A DNA stretch of 64,000 nt from Pseudomonas sp. ANT_H12B (GCF_008369325.1 NZ_VOBI01000001.1:496001-560000); one strand, 5' to 3'. Numbered from the stretch's first letter, positions 34,070 through 47,348 are shown. Program-made: numbers and translations. The notes: generated by a model not told the origin, from the letters alone.

Positions 34070-35635
34070 TTAGTGAACCGCGGACATGCCCGAGGCCAAT
34101 TGCATCACCCGTTCCTGGGTCGCTTCGCTGCGGTCGAGGGTGCCCATCAGGTCGCCCTCGTGCATGACCATCACCCGGTCGCTCATGCCGAGCACTTCCG
34201 GCAGTTCCGAGGAAATCATGATCACCGCCATGCCTTCGCTGGCGAGGTAGGAAATGAGCCGATAGATCTCGACCTTGGCACCGACGTCGATACCGCGAGT
34301 CGGCTCGTCGAGAATCAGGATCCGTGGATTGGTCATCAGCCAGCGTGCCAGCAAGGCTTTCTGTTGATTGCCGCCGGACAGGGTGTCAATGCACTGCTCC
34401 AGCGACGGAGTTTTCACTCGCAGCTTCTTGCACATGTCTTCGCACAAGGCGCGCAGGGCTTTTTGCTGGATAAACCCGTGGCCGGCGTAATGCGGCAACA
34501 CCGCCATTTCCATGTTCTCCAGCACCGACAGGCACGGGAACAGGCCGCTGAGCTTGCGATCTTCGGTCAATAACGCGAAGCCCTTCTCGATCGCCATGTG
34601 CGGATCACTGATGCGCACCACTTCGCCGTCGAGACGAATCTCGCCACCGTCGCTCGGCGTGATGCCGAAAATCGCTTCGGCAACGTTGGTCCGCCCCGAG
34701 CCCATCAACCCGGCAATGCCGAGAATCTCGCCGGCGTGCAGGTCGAAGGAAACATCCTTGAAAATGCCGTCCAGTTTCAGGTCGCGCACCGACAGCAGCA
34801 GATCGCCGATCGGTTTTTCACGCACCGGGAACAACTGGCTCAGCTCGCGGCCAACCATCATCGAAATCAGACTGTCGCCGTCCATGCTGTCGGCCCGTTG
34901 CAGGCCGATGTAGGCGCCGTCGCGGAACACCGCCACTTCATCGGCGATGCTGAACACTTCGTTCATTTTGTGGGTGATGTAGATGATGCCTTTGCCCTGA
35001 CTCTTGAGGTCGGCAATGATCGAGAACAGGTGCGCGACTTCCTTGTCGGTGATGGCTGACGTCGGTTCGTCCATGATCAGGACGTCGGAGTCGTAGGACA
35101 CCGCTTTGGCAATCTCGACCATCTGCCGTTCGGCGATGCTCAGGTTGCCGACCTGCTCTTCGGGATCGAGGTTAATCCGCAGGCGTTCCAGCAGTTTCGC
35201 CGTGCAGCGGTGCATTTCACGGTGGTCGATCATGTGCAGGCCGTTGAGTTGCTCGCGGCCGATCCAGATGTTCTCGGCGATGCTCATGTGCGGCATCAGG
35301 TTGAGTTCCTGGTGGATCATCGCGATCCCGGCCTGAAGCGCTGCCAGCGGCGTTTCGAAAACCACCGGTTTGCCTCTCAGGCGCAGCTCACCGGCATCCG
35401 GCTGATAGATGCCGGCAATGATTTTCATCAGGGTGGATTTGCCTGCGCCGTTTTCGCCCATCAGGGCCAGTACGGAACCGGGGCGTACCCGAAGCTGCAC
35501 ATCGGACAAGGCCACCACACCGGGAAAACCCTTGCTGACGTTGATGATCTCCAGCAGGTACGGCTCATCGACGGGTGTTGCAGCTGGCTGGATACTCACC
35601 AACGGGGTGCTCGAAGCAGTCGCTGAAGCGAACAT
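34070..35635 (-). CDS. Inositol/ribose-type ABC transporter ATP-binding protein
   Basis: Starting at the ATG at 35635 (GGAG upstream) it has 521 residues and two fused ATPase domains, as in RbsA. The first has Walker [14 protein letters not shown], signature [15 protein letters not shown] and Walker [12 protein letters not shown]. In the second the Walker A position is degenerate ([14 protein letters not shown]), as usual in this family, while [15 protein letters not shown] and [14 protein letters not shown] are intact. It energises inositol uptake with the flanking permease and binding protein. Confidence 0.92.
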   Translation of the reverse strand: MFASATASSTPLVSIQPAATPVDEPYLLEIINVSKGFPGVVALSDVQLRVRPGSVLALMGENGAGKSTLMKIIAGIYQPDAGELRLRGKPVVFETPLAALQAGIAMIHQELNLMPHMSIAENIWIGREQLNGLHMIDHREMHRCTAKLLERLRINLDPEEQVGNLSIAERQMVEIAKAVSYDSDVLIMDEPTSAITDKEVAHLFSIIADLKSQGKGIIYITHKMNEVFSIADEVAVFRDGAYIGLQRADSMDGDSLISMMVGRELSQLFPVREKPIGDLLLSVRDLKLDGIFKDVSFDLHAGEILGIAGLMGSGRTNVAEAIFGITPSDGGEIRLDGEVVRISDPHMAIEKGFALLTEDRKLSGLFPCLSVLENMEMAVLPHYAGHGFIQQKALRALCEDMCKKLRVKTPSLEQCIDTLSGGNQQKALLARWLMTNPRILILDEPTRGIDVGAKVEIYRLISYLASEGMAVIMISSELPEVLGMSDRVMVMHEGDLMGTLDRSEATQERVMQLASGMSAVH

Positions 35636-35705
35636 GATCAGGTACTCCATCAGCAAGGTCGCGGTCGCAACCTTGCGTATTTATTGTTGTTATTGAGCGG
35701 ACAGG

Positions 35706-36632
35706 CTATTTGAACGTGTCGACGTTTTGCGGGGTGATCAAGCGGTATGGCACCCACACGGCCTGTTCGACCGGCTCGTTTTTGGCCATTTTCACGGCGG
35801 TGTCGATCGAACCGTCTGCCTGACCCTTGGCGTCCTGGAACACCGAGACGGCCAGGGAGCCTTTCTTGATCGCGTTCAAGCCGTCCGGCGTACCGTCGAC
35901 ACCGGCGATCAGCACACTGCCCTTGTCGACGCCGGCCTGTTGCAAGGCCATGGCCGCGCCAATCGCCATCTCGTCGTTGTTGGACACGACCGCATCGAAC
36001 TTGCGGCCCTGGGTCAGCCAGTCGTTGACCAGGGTCATGCCTTTATCCCGTGACCAGATCCCGGTTTGCTCTTGCTCGATCTTGATGTTCGGGTATTTGG
36101 CCAGCACGTCTTTGACGCCCTTGGTGCGGTTGGTGGTGGAGTTGTTCGCGAGGTCGCCCAGCAGAATCACGATGTCACCCTTGCCGCCCATCTTGTCGGC
36201 GAGGTACTGCATCTGCATTTCACCGGCCTCCAGGTCGTTGGAGGCAACAGTCACCACACCTTTGGGCAGTTTCAGGTCATCGGGGCGCCGATTGACGTAC
36301 ACCAGCGGGATGCCGGCCTTGACGGCGGCTTCGGTGATTTTTTTGGTGGCGGCGGTATCCACCGGGTTAACCACGATGGCATCAACCTTTTGGCTGATGA
36401 AGCTTTCTACCTGACTCAGTTGCTTGACCACGTCGCTGCGGGCGTCTTCGAACTGCAGCTGGACGCCATCGGGGTAGGACTTGGCTTTCTTGTCCATGGA
36501 TTCGCGCAGGTAAGTGAGCCAGGTGTCATCGAACTGCGACATGCTGACGCCAATCTTCATATCGGCGAGCACCGCGCCGCTGGCGAACATCAGGGACAAG
36601 GCAAGTAAGGCGAAGCGGATTTTGGTCTTCAT
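35706..36632 (-). CDS. Periplasmic inositol-binding protein
   Basis: A 308-residue sugar-binding protein with a signal peptide ending AVLA (residue 23). Features of the RbsB/peripla_BP_4 fold are FISQKVDAIVVNPVDTAATK, IPLVYVNRRPDDLKLPKGVV, and DAVVSNNDEMAIGAAMALQQ with VDGTPDGLNAIKKGSLAVSV. The spacing and sequence resemble IbpA-type inositol binders. It is the first gene of the transporter set. The 148 bases upstream contain a near-perfect IolR-type site. Confidence 0.9.
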   Translation of the reverse strand: MKTKIRFALLALSLMFASGAVLADMKIGVSMSQFDDTWLTYLRESMDKKAKSYPDGVQLQFEDARSDVVKQLSQVESFISQKVDAIVVNPVDTAATKKITEAAVKAGIPLVYVNRRPDDLKLPKGVVTVASNDLEAGEMQMQYLADKMGGKGDIVILLGDLANNSTTNRTKGVKDVLAKYPNIKIEQEQTGIWSRDKGMTLVNDWLTQGRKFDAVVSNNDEMAIGAAMALQQAGVDKGSVLIAGVDGTPDGLNAIKKGSLAVSVFQDAKGQADGSIDTAVKMAKNEPVEQAVWVPYRLITPQNVDTFK

Positions 36633-36745
36633 GAAAAGTCTTTCTCCACATTCTTGTTGGTTTTATGGATGAGGCGTGACGATTTCAGTAAGCGGCAAAA
36701 GAATGAAAACGAGTCGCGAGGCAGGTCGCTGGAAATGACTCTATT

Positions 36746-36759
36746 GGAATATAATTTCT
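36746..36759. promoter_or_regulatory. Candidate IolR operator before the inositol transporter genes
   Basis: GGAATATAATTTCT matches the GGAA-N6-TTCC motif at seven of eight fixed positions. It lies 114 bases before the start of the binding-protein gene, in an AT-rich gap. A 15-base palindrome TAGAATTTTATTCTA lies beside it at 36774-36788, overlapping the end of the upstream dehydrogenase gene. Either could bind IolR. The placement implies a second promoter for the transport genes. Confidence 0.5.
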
Positions 36760-36780
36760 ATATCAACTCATTTTAGAATT

Positions 36781-37833
36781 TTATTCTAATTTTATTCCAT
36801 GACTGTCGAACGGGCTCAACGCCACCACTTGCCGGCGCTCGAAACTCAGTCGCGCAGCGTCTAGCACGCGGGTGGTCGCCAGTGCATCACGGGCTTTCAC
36901 AGGCAGTGGGCCACCGCTCTGTAACGCGGCTTGTAGCTGTAAATAGAACTGATTCCAGCAACCGCGCTCGGAAGGAACCCGTTCACGCACTTCGCCCTGT
37001 TCAAACCAGCCCCAGCGGCGATGCTCTTCGACGCCCCAGCGTTGACCTTCGGATTTGGGCGTGAGCCCGTCGAGCGCCAACGCCTCCTGCCCGTCCAGGC
37101 CATCGACGCTGTAACAGCCCTGTGTGCCCGTTACCCGGAAGCGCGGGCCGGGAGTGTTTTGCAGGCAACTGCCGCCCAAGTGCGAAGTCACGCCACTGGC
37201 GTGGGTCAGGGACATAAAGAAGCCGTTATCGAAGACCTGGCCTTTTTCCAGATAATCCAGTTCGGCGTAGACCTGTGTGACCGGGCCGAACAAAAGCATC
37301 GCCTGATCCACCAGATGGCTACCGAGATCGCGCAGGAAACCACCGCCACTGCCGTTGTTCACCGAGGCTGGCGAGTAACGCTCGATCCGCGATTCGAAAC
37401 GGGTGACCTGGCCCAGCGCGCCGGACTCGATGAGTTTGCGCACGGTGAGGAAGTCCGAGTCCCAGCGACGGTTTTGATAGACGCTGAGCGGCACGCCTTG
37501 GCGCTCGGCCATGGTGATCAGGGTTTGGGCCTGCTGCGCGTCAGCGGCGAACGGTTTGTCGCTGACCACTGCCACACCGTGTTCGATGCCATCGAGCACC
37601 AGTGCCGGACGGCCTTTTAGCGGTGTGGAGACCACCAGCACATCGATCCCGGCCTCCATCAGTTGGCCAATGCTGTCGAAGGCCGGCACCCCTGGATGCT
37701 CGGTCGCCAGTAACTGTCGGCGCTCCGGTGAACGGGTGACCACACCCACGAACGTCGCCGCCGGCAAACTACTGATCAGCGGAGCATGGAAAAACCGGCC
37801 GCCATGGCCGTAACCGACAAGTCCGATGCGCAT
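36781..37833 (-). CDS. Gfo/Idh/MocA oxidoreductase, probable scyllo-inositol-type dehydrogenase
   Basis: A 350-residue dehydrogenase. The N-terminal NAD(P)-binding motif is GLVGYGHGGRFFHAPLI, followed by VVSDKPFA with the active-site Lys. QNRRWDSDFLTVRKLIESG and GGFLRDLGSHLVDQAM (with the catalytic His) resemble the IolW/YvaA-type, NADP-linked scyllo-inositol dehydrogenases. It differs clearly from the IolG-type gene upstream. It probably converts another inositol isomer, or its ketone, into the pathway. The substrate assignment is by analogy. It follows iolG after 60 bases and a type B repeat. Confidence 0.78.
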   Translation of the reverse strand: MRIGLVGYGHGGRFFHAPLISSLPAATFVGVVTRSPERRQLLATEHPGVPAFDSIGQLMEAGIDVLVVSTPLKGRPALVLDGIEHGVAVVSDKPFAADAQQAQTLITMAERQGVPLSVYQNRRWDSDFLTVRKLIESGALGQVTRFESRIERYSPASVNNGSGGGFLRDLGSHLVDQAMLLFGPVTQVYAELDYLEKGQVFDNGFFMSLTHASGVTSHLGGSCLQNTPGPRFRVTGTQGCYSVDGLDGQEALALDGLTPKSEGQRWGVEEHRRWGWFEQGEVRERVPSERGCWNQFYLQLQAALQSGGPLPVKARDALATTRVLDAARLSFERRQVVALSPFDSHGIKLE

Positions 37834-37850
37834 GAGAAATTCTCCTTATT

Positions 37851-37882
37851 GATCGTTCCCACGCTCTGCGTGGGAACGATCA
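37851..37882. repeat. Type B dispersed palindromic repeat (short form), inside the iol operon
   Basis: The same GATCGTTCCCACG/CGTGGGAACGATC palindrome as at 10339-10370, placed in the 60-base gap between iolG and the second dehydrogenase gene. Confidence 0.85.
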
Positions 37883-37893
37883 TTACGGGGGGG

Positions 37894-40892
<2,999 letters not shown>

Positions 40893-40920
40893 AACCGATC
40901 CTTCAATAAACGAGGAAACC

Positions 40921-41015
40921 CTTGTGGGAGCGAGCCTGCCCGCGAAAGCGGTGTGTCAGGCAATACTCATGTTGAATGTGCCGGCCTCTTCGCGAGCAGG
41001 CTCGCTCCCACAGGG
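40921..41015. repeat. Type A REP doublet inside the iol operon
   Basis: CTTGTGGGAGCGAGCCTGCC continuing CGCGAA, and an inverted TTCGCGAGCAGGCTCGCTCC continuing CACAG, separated by about 48 bases. It fills the gap between iolI and iolD. Confidence 0.88.
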
Positions 41016-41024
41016 GGATCTCCA

Positions 41025-41846
41025 TTAGCCTTGAGATTTTTGCAGGTGATGCATGCTCGCGCCGATCGCCTGCTGGATATCCGTCAGGCCATGCACGCTG
41101 TCGGCAAACGGTTCGAACGACAGGTAGCCGCTGTAACCGCTGCTGAGCAAGGTGTCGATTTGCGCCGCGCTGCCGAGGATGTCGCCCTCGCCCACCAGCA
41201 CCCGATGCCCGTCACGAATGCTCGCCAGCGGCGCCTCGGCATCCTCGACACCGGAGATGTGCACCAGCCCGGTCAGCTCGGGGAAAAACTCATGTTCGCT
41301 GGCCAGGTGATGGTGAAAGGTGTCGTGCACCAGACGGAACACATCCAGCCCGCCGATGACCTTGATCGCGTCCACTGCCGTGCGCTTGCGCCGCAGCGAG
41401 CACTGTTCGAAACCCAACGGCTCGATGAAACCGAGAATCCCGTGATCGCGCAGGATTGGCGCCAGTTCACTCAATGCCGTGCGCAAACCTGAAGCGCGTG
41501 CGGCCTCATTACGCGGGTCGGCACGGTCGTTGAGCGGGCACATGACCAACCCTTGAGCGCCGCAATCACGGGCATAAGCGGCCAGATTCAAGGCCTGTGC
41601 GCGACGCTCGTCATTCCACACATCAAACGGATACAGCGCGTTGATCGACAGCACGGTGATGCCTTTGGCGGCACACAATTCACGGACGCGCTCGGGGGCG
41701 GTGCCGTCTTCGATCTCGACGCCTTTAAGGTCGTTGCGAATTTCGATGGCGCCGGCCTTGAGGGTCACCGCCAGCTCGATGAACGCCGGCAGGGACAAAC
41801 GTGGGGCGACCATACGGTTCAGGGCGAAGCGCAGGGGTTTGCTCAT
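41025..41846 (-). CDS. iolI: Inosose isomerase-like TIM-barrel protein
   Basis: The start at 41846 follows GGAGAACAACAATA, similar to the leader of mmsA. The 273-residue xylose-isomerase-like TIM barrel has VLSINALYPFDVWNDERRAQ, IEPLGFEQCSL, VHDTFHHHLASEHEF and VHISGVEDAEA. The Glu, Asp/His and His positions are the metal ligands of the family. These stretches resemble IolI, which interconverts 2-keto-myo-inositol and 1-keto-D-chiro-inositol. A hydroxypyruvate isomerase-type activity is the less likely alternative. It sits 25 bases after mmsA in the operon. Confidence 0.83.
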   Translation of the reverse strand: MSKPLRFALNRMVAPRLSLPAFIELAVTLKAGAIEIRNDLKGVEIEDGTAPERVRELCAAKGITVLSINALYPFDVWNDERRAQALNLAAYARDCGAQGLVMCPLNDRADPRNEAARASGLRTALSELAPILRDHGILGFIEPLGFEQCSLRRKRTAVDAIKVIGGLDVFRLVHDTFHHHLASEHEFFPELTGLVHISGVEDAEAPLASIRDGHRVLVGEGDILGSAAQIDTLLSSGYSGYLSFEPFADSVHGLTDIQQAIGASMHHLQKSQG

Positions 41847-41871
41847 TATTGTTGTTCTCCGCAGACGTGCG

Positions 41872-43374
41872 TTATTTGGCGGTTGGCATGCTGAATTCAG
41901 GGCCCTTGGCAATGCTGTCGGGCCAGCGCTGCATGACGCTTTTGTAGCGACTGTAAAAACGAATGCCTTCTTCGCCGTAAGCGTGGTGATCGCCGAACAG
42001 CGAGCGTTTCCAGCCACCGAAGGAGTGCCAGGCCATCGGCACCGGAATCGGCACGTTGATGCCGACCATGCCGACCTTGATCGTGCGGGCGAAGGCTCGG
42101 GCGATACCGCCGTCGCGGGTGAAACAGGACACGCCGTTGCCGAACTCGTGGGCGTTGATCAACGCGACGGCGCTGGCAAAATCCGGTACCCGCACGATGC
42201 CCAGCACCGGACCGAAAATTTCCTGTTGGTAGATGCTCATCTCGGTCGTGACGTTATCGAACAGTGTCGCGCCGACGAAGAAACCGTTTTCGGCGCCCGG
42301 CACCTTGAAGTTGCGGCCATCGACAATCAGCTGCGCGCCCTGGGCCACGCCTTCGTCGATGAAACCTTCGACTTTGGCCTTGTGCTCGGCCGTCACCAAC
42401 GGGCCCATGTCGATGTCGCCCAGCAGGCCGTTGCCGACTTTCAGTTGATCGATACGCGGCAGCAGTTTGGCAATCAGTTGATCACCGACATCGCCCACCG
42501 CCACGGCAATCGAAATAGCCATGCAGCGCTCGCCGGCCGAACCGAAAGCGGCGCCGATCAAGGCATCCGCCGCTTGATCCAGATCCGCATCGGGCATGAC
42601 GATCATGTGATTTTTCGCCCCGCCCAGTGCCTGCACACGCTTGCCGCGGGAGGTGGCTTGCTGGTGGATGTACTCGGCAATCGGCGTCGAGCCGACAAAG
42701 GAGATCGCTTCGATATCCGGGTGTTGCAGCAACGCGTCGACGGCGGTCTTGTCACCCTGAACCACGTTGAACACACCGTCTGGCAAACCGGCTTCGCTCA
42801 ACAGACGGGCCATCAGCACACTGGCGGACGGGTCGCGCTCGGACGGTTTGAGGATGAAGCAGTTACCGGTGATCAGCGCCAGCGGGATCATCCACAGCGG
42901 CACCATCACCGGGAAGTTGAACGGCGTCACGCCAGCACACACGCCCAGTGGCTGACGAAGGTTCCAGTTATCGATGCCGCCACCGATGTTATCGCTGAAT
43001 TCGGTTTTCAGCAGGTTCGGCGCACCGCAGGCGTATTCGACGATCTCGATGCCGCGGGTGACTTCACCCTTGGCGTCCGAGAACACTTTGCCGTGTTCGC
43101 GGCTGATGATTTCTGCCAACTCATCGTGATGTTGGTCGAGCAATTCCTTGAATTTGAACATCACCCGCGAACGACGCAAGGACGATTGCTCGGACCAGGC
43201 CGGGAACGCTTGCAGCGCCGAGGCGACGGCTTCGTCTACGGTCTTCTGGCTGGCCAGCCCGACGCGCGCCTGGACGCTGCCGGTGGCCGGATTGAAGACA
43301 TTGCTGAAGCGTTCGCTGCCGCTGTCTTGCACTTGACCGTGGATGTAATGGCCGATTACCGGGGCGTCGCTCAT
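41872..43374 (-). CDS. iolA: Methylmalonate-semialdehyde dehydrogenase (CoA-acylating)
   Basis: A 500-residue aldehyde dehydrogenase that converts malonate semialdehyde to acetyl-CoA, the last step of inositol breakdown. Features are [35 protein letters not shown], the [14 protein letters not shown] stretch typical of the MmsA class and the catalytic Cys in [13 protein letters not shown]. The absence of the usual general-base Glu region of non-acylating enzymes fits the CoA-dependent class. It could also be named mmsA. It lies 29 bases after iolB. Confidence 0.93.
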   Translation of the reverse strand: MSDAPVIGHYIHGQVQDSGSERFSNVFNPATGSVQARVGLASQKTVDEAVASALQAFPAWSEQSSLRRSRVMFKFKELLDQHHDELAEIISREHGKVFSDAKGEVTRGIEIVEYACGAPNLLKTEFSDNIGGGIDNWNLRQPLGVCAGVTPFNFPVMVPLWMIPLALITGNCFILKPSERDPSASVLMARLLSEAGLPDGVFNVVQGDKTAVDALLQHPDIEAISFVGSTPIAEYIHQQATSRGKRVQALGGAKNHMIVMPDADLDQAADALIGAAFGSAGERCMAISIAVAVGDVGDQLIAKLLPRIDQLKVGNGLLGDIDMGPLVTAEHKAKVEGFIDEGVAQGAQLIVDGRNFKVPGAENGFFVGATLFDNVTTEMSIYQQEIFGPVLGIVRVPDFASAVALINAHEFGNGVSCFTRDGGIARAFARTIKVGMVGINVPIPVPMAWHSFGGWKRSLFGDHHAYGEEGIRFYSRYKSVMQRWPDSIAKGPEFSMPTAK

Positions 43375-43403
43375 CGTTATTGTTCTCCGTGCAGAAGTAG
43401 GAT

Positions 43404-44213
43404 TCAGAGGTCCAGCAGCCAGCTGTGCTGCGGATCGTTATGGAACTGCCAGACACGTTTGGGGCCCGCCATCACGTTCAGGTAATACGACTCGTAGCCG
43501 TACGGCACGCTGACCGGGTGGTAGCCCTTGGGCACGACCACGAGGTCGCTGTTTTCCACGGCCATGGCCTGATCGATGCTGCGATCGTCGGTGTAGACCC
43601 GCTGAAACACGAAGCCCTGTGGCGGGTTGATCTGGTGGTAATAGGTTTCTTCGAGAAAACTCTGGTACGGCAAATCGTCGGTGTCGTGCTTGTGCGGCGG
43701 GTAGCTCGACGAGTGACCCGACGGCGTACGCACTTCCACCACCAACAGCGAATGGGCCGGTTCGGTGTCCGGCAGGATGTCGCAGACGTAACGGGTGTTG
43801 GCGCCTTTGCCGCGTACGCTGCGCTTCATGGTGTCGGGTTTGATCAGCCGCGGGCCGAGGCCGTTGCTCGTTGAACCGGGTGCGGCGCAAACGGCGATTT
43901 GCACATCGCTGAGCGCGACCACTTGCGCCTGACTGCCGGGTGGCAAGTACGCCGCGAAGGGCGATTTGTCTTCGAACACCGATTGACGGTCACCGATGTT
44001 GTCCCAGTCGAAAGCGCCCTGCCCCGGCGCTTCACCCTTGATGCCAACCCGACCGCTGAGCAGCACCAGGCACAGTTCTTTATCACCGGCCGACACCGGC
44101 AGGGTTTCGCCCAGGCTCAAGCGATAAGCGGCGAAGCCAACGTATTCCAGCTCACGTTTACCCAGCTCGACCATGGTCCGGCCACGGGCATTGCTTTTGA
44201 CCAGCAGGCTCAT
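43404..44213 (-). CDS. iolB: 5-Deoxy-glucuronate isomerase
   Basis: A 269-residue cupin-like isomerase that converts 5-deoxy-glucuronate to 5-dehydro-2-deoxygluconate. It includes the KIPS-like opening [10 protein letters not shown], the metal-binding [20 protein letters not shown] and the family hallmark [40 protein letters not shown] follows near the end. Its ATG overlaps the iolE stop by four bases and its ribosome-binding site lies inside iolE. Confidence 0.95.
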   Translation of the reverse strand: MSLLVKSNARGRTMVELGKRELEYVGFAAYRLSLGETLPVSAGDKELCLVLLSGRVGIKGEAPGQGAFDWDNIGDRQSVFEDKSPFAAYLPPGSQAQVVALSDVQIAVCAAPGSTSNGLGPRLIKPDTMKRSVRGKGANTRYVCDILPDTEPAHSLLVVEVRTPSGHSSSYPPHKHDTDDLPYQSFLEETYYHQINPPQGFVFQRVYTDDRSIDQAMAVENSDLVVVPKGYHPVSVPYGYESYYLNVMAGPKRVWQFHNDPQHSWLLDL

Positions 44214-45103
44214 AATGCAGTCCTCTCATCAAGCAGCGAACGCAAGGTGTCGTAGCCTTTTTTGGCGTAGACGTAACTTGGCGCCACCGCTGGATCCTGT
44301 TCCGCTTCGACCACTAGCCAGCCGTGGTAACCGGCCGCCAGCAGCACGTCGAGCAAGGCGCCGAAGTCGATGTCGCCATCGCCGGGCACGGTGAAGGTGC
44401 CGTTGATGATGCAGTCCGGGAAGCTCCACAGGTTGTTGCGCGCCAGTTGCACCACTGGTTTGCGCACGTCCTTGAAATGCACATGGCAGACGCGTTCGAT
44501 GTGTTTGCGCAGAACCTGCAACGGTTCGCCGCCGCCCATGTAGCAATGGCCCGAATCGAACAGCAGGCCGACTTCGCTGCCGGTCAGCGCCATCAATTTG
44601 TCGATGTCTGCCGGGGATTCGACGTAGGCACCCATGTGATGGTGGTAGGCCAGACGCACGCCTTGGGACAGGGTGAAGCGCGCCAGTTCGGTGAGCTTGT
44701 CGGCGTATTCCTGCCAGGCGTGTTCGGTGTGGAAACGCGGGCGCTCGACCAGCGGGATGCGCTGGCCTTGAATGGAATCAGCGACCTCGCCATAGACCAG
44801 CACCTTGGCGCCGTTCTTCGCCAACAACTCGACATGGCGGCTGATGGCGTCGATTTCTTCGGCCACCGAGCGGCGGGCCAGACGGCTGGAATACCAGCCG
44901 GAGACCAACGCCAGATCGTAAGGCCGCAGCACGTCACCGACGCCTTTGGCATCCTTGGGGAATTTACCGTTGAGTTCGAAACCTTCGTAGCCGATTTCCT
45001 TGCCTTCGCCGAGGGCGGTGCTCAGCGGCGTCTCGCCACCGAGGGACGGCAGGTCGTCGTTGCTCCAGGAGATCGGGTTGATGCCAATTCGAATAGCGGG
45101 CAT
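44210..45103 (-). CDS. iolE: myo-Inosose-2 dehydratase
   Basis: A 297-residue TIM-barrel enzyme that removes water from 2-keto-myo-inositol to give the 1,2-dione used by IolD. It opens IRIGINPISWSNDDLPSLGG and contains GVRLAYHHHMGAYVESPADI, LLFDSGHCYMGG and CHVHFKDVRK. The His and Asp/Glu positions form the metal site. All are typical of IolE. It precedes iolB with an ATGA overlap. A REP doublet of 94 bases separates it from iolC. Confidence 0.95.
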   Translation of the reverse strand: MPAIRIGINPISWSNDDLPSLGGETPLSTALGEGKEIGYEGFELNGKFPKDAKGVGDVLRPYDLALVSGWYSSRLARRSVAEEIDAISRHVELLAKNGAKVLVYGEVADSIQGQRIPLVERPRFHTEHAWQEYADKLTELARFTLSQGVRLAYHHHMGAYVESPADIDKLMALTGSEVGLLFDSGHCYMGGGEPLQVLRKHIERVCHVHFKDVRKPVVQLARNNLWSFPDCIINGTFTVPGDGDIDFGALLDVLLAAGYHGWLVVEAEQDPAVAPSYVYAKKGYDTLRSLLDERTAL

Positions 45104-45154
45104 GGCTGCACCTTTTATTGTTTTTTACATAAATCATTAAGAGCGACACAAAAC

Positions 45155-45248
45155 CCTGTGGGAGCGAGCCTGCTCGCGATGAGGGCAGCACATTCAACAT
45201 AGATGTAACTGTCAGTCCGCTATCGCGAGCAGGCTCGCTCCCACAGGT
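45155..45248. repeat. Type A REP doublet inside the iol operon
   Basis: CCTGTGGGAGCGAGCCTGCT continuing CGCGATGAG, and an inverted TATCGCGAGCAGGCTCGCTC continuing CCACAGG, with about 36 bases between. It lies in the gap between iolC and iolE. Confidence 0.9.
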
Positions 45249-45272
45249 TCTGTGTTCACACATTGAAAATGT

Positions 45273-47210
45273 TCAGCTTCGGGCCGTGCGCCAGGCATCG
45301 ATCAGTTCGACGAACGTGACCTGCACCTGGCGGATCAGCGTTTCGTCGTCGATTTCGCCGGCCATCCACGCGCGGCTCGGCTCCTGGAAAATCGTCCGGC
45401 CCACGGCGAAACCACGGCACGTCTGGCTCTGGCTGGCCTGTTGAAACCCTTCGGCCAGTGCCGCTGCCGGTGCATTCAGCCCCAGCAACACCACGCCTCG
45501 GCAGTACGGATCACGTTCCTGAATCAGTTCGTCGAGTTGTTTCCACTCCTCGGCGCTCTGCGCTTCGATCTTCCACCATGCCGGGTAAATGCCCAGGTTG
45601 TAGAGGCGTTTCAGCGCGCGATACAACACGTGCGGATGCGTCGACGGATGATCTTTAGGCGGGATGATTTCCAGCAGCAATTCATGACCGCTGACCTGGG
45701 AGGCCTGGTACAAACCCTTGATCTGCGCTTCCTGTTCCAGTCGCAGCAGCGGTTCGTCGTCGGGGTGAAATTGCACCAGGCACTTGATGATTTGTTCCTG
45801 CGGCCAGGCAATCAGGTTGCTGCCGATGGAGCGCCCATGTTCGAAGGCCAATGGCCGCGAACCCTGCACTTCCACCGGTCGCGCCACCCACCAGCCGCGA
45901 CCGGTGGCGACGTTCAGCGAGTCCTGGCCGAAGCGTTGATCGGCCAGCAGCCCGACATCGGCCTCGATGCCCTGCTCGCGCAAATCGGCTTCGACCCGCT
46001 CCACAGCCTTGATAAACAGTTGCTTGAGTTCGCCGATGGCGTTCAGGTCGCGACCGCCCTTGTGCGCCAGTTCCACCAGTTGCCCGCGATGGTCGAAGGC
46101 AAAAATGAACAGTTGCTTCCACTGTTTGCGCGGCACGCTGACCTGATGCAGACGCTGCAACACTGCGTCCTGATCCGGCCGGGTAATCGGCACCGGGCTG
46201 TTGAATAGATAGTCGAGTTCGGCGCGGGTCGGCATCGCCGGGGCGCAGGCATGGCGCGACACCACCAGCCCGCCACAGGCATTGGCCAACTGGCAGCAGC
46301 GCTCGTCGCTAGCCTCCTCCAGCCAACCGGCGAGGAAGCCCGACATGAAGGCATCGCCGGCCCCCAGCACATTCAACACTTCCACCCGAACGCCGGGATA
46401 AATGGCGCCGTCCTCGAGACGCTCAGGAATGACGCCGTGAATCACCGTGCAACCTTGCGGGCCGAGTTTGACCACCAGGGTCGCCGCGCTCAGGCGCCGC
46501 ACATTGCGCAACGCGGTGAGCAAATCCTCGGAGCCGCCGGCAATCAAAAACTCTTCTTCAGTACCAACGATCAGGTCGAAACGCGGGAGGATTTTCTGCA
46601 CATGCTGGCTGACGTTCTGGTCGGCAACGAAACGGGTTTCACCGTCGGCCTTGCCGGCCAGACCCCAGAGCACCGGGCGATAGTCAATGTCCAGCACCCG
46701 TTTGACGTTGTGCTTCTCGGCGTAATCCAGCGCCTGGATGCTCGCCTTGTAGACGCCGTCGGTGGAGAAATGGGTGCCGGTGATCAGCAAGGCTTTGCTG
46801 GAGGCAATGAAAGACTCGCTGATGTCTTCGGCCCGCAGTGCCATGTCGGCGCAGTTTTCGCGGTAGAAGACCAAAGGAAAGGTTTCGCGGTCCTTGAGGC
46901 CCAGCAGGACCATGGCGGTCAGACGTTCCGGATCGACCTTGATGCCGCTGACATCGCAACCTTCGCGGGTCAGGGATTCCACCAGGAAGCGACCCATGTG
47001 GTCATCCCCTACCCGGCTCAGCATCGCCGATTTCAGGCCCAGCCGAGCCGTGCCGAAAGCGATGTTGGCGGATGATCCACCGAGGTATTTGGCGAAGCTT
47101 GAAACATCTTCCAACCGCGCTCCGACTTGCTGCGCATAGAGGTCGACGCCAAGGCGCCCGAGGCAAATCAGATCCAATTGACGCCCACTGGCAAAACGAG
47201 TCTGGCCCAT
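45273..47210 (-). CDS. iolC: Fused 5-dehydro-2-deoxygluconokinase and DUF2090 aldolase-like domain
   Basis: A 645-residue two-domain protein. The N-terminal 330 residues form a PfkB kinase with YLGGSSANIAFGTARLGLKS and the catalytic LNVLGAGDAFMSGFLAGWLE. The rest is a DUF2090 domain with FIFAFDHRGQLVELA and GVVLLGLNAPAAALAEGF. The DUF2090 part is thought to be the 5-dehydro-2-deoxyphosphogluconate aldolase (IolJ role). It would give dihydroxyacetone phosphate and malonate semialdehyde. No separate iolJ is seen in the locus. AGGAG precedes the ATG. It is the first gene of the operon, divergent from iolR. Confidence 0.94.
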   Translation of the reverse strand: MGQTRFASGRQLDLICLGRLGVDLYAQQVGARLEDVSSFAKYLGGSSANIAFGTARLGLKSAMLSRVGDDHMGRFLVESLTREGCDVSGIKVDPERLTAMVLLGLKDRETFPLVFYRENCADMALRAEDISESFIASSKALLITGTHFSTDGVYKASIQALDYAEKHNVKRVLDIDYRPVLWGLAGKADGETRFVADQNVSQHVQKILPRFDLIVGTEEEFLIAGGSEDLLTALRNVRRLSAATLVVKLGPQGCTVIHGVIPERLEDGAIYPGVRVEVLNVLGAGDAFMSGFLAGWLEEASDERCCQLANACGGLVVSRHACAPAMPTRAELDYLFNSPVPITRPDQDAVLQRLHQVSVPRKQWKQLFIFAFDHRGQLVELAHKGGRDLNAIGELKQLFIKAVERVEADLREQGIEADVGLLADQRFGQDSLNVATGRGWWVARPVEVQGSRPLAFEHGRSIGSNLIAWPQEQIIKCLVQFHPDDEPLLRLEQEAQIKGLYQASQVSGHELLLEIIPPKDHPSTHPHVLYRALKRLYNLGIYPAWWKIEAQSAEEWKQLDELIQERDPYCRGVVLLGLNAPAAALAEGFQQASQSQTCRGFAVGRTIFQEPSRAWMAGEIDDETLIRQVQVTFVELIDAWRTARS

Positions 47211-47299
47211 GTTGGCTCCTGTTATTTTTATCAGCCTGCGTTCGGGGCGATGGCCGCGCCGAACGCTCTTGGTGGATGGAGACTAAAACGTCCGGGGCC

Positions 47300-47348
47300 G
47301 AATAATCAATAATTATTCTAAATATTTTTTACGTGGAATATTTTTTCC
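47300..47348. promoter_or_regulatory. Candidate IolR operators in the iolR-iolC divergent promoter region
   Basis: The 310-base gap (47211-47520) has an AT-rich core. GGAATATTTTTTCC at 47335-47348 is an exact GGAA-N6-TTCC match, the motif reported for IolR of Sinorhizobium meliloti as I remember it. Next to it GAATAAT-CAATA-ATTATTC at 47300-47318 is a perfect seven-base inverted repeat. Together they probably form the control region for iolC, iolR or both. The rest of the gap holds no gene. Confidence 0.6.

Noticed and set aside
41641..43485. A 614-codon open frame on the plus strand
   Set aside because: It lies opposite iolI and mmsA, whose motifs are unmistakable; long antisense frames are common in GC-rich genomes and this one has no ribosome-binding site or recognisable domain.
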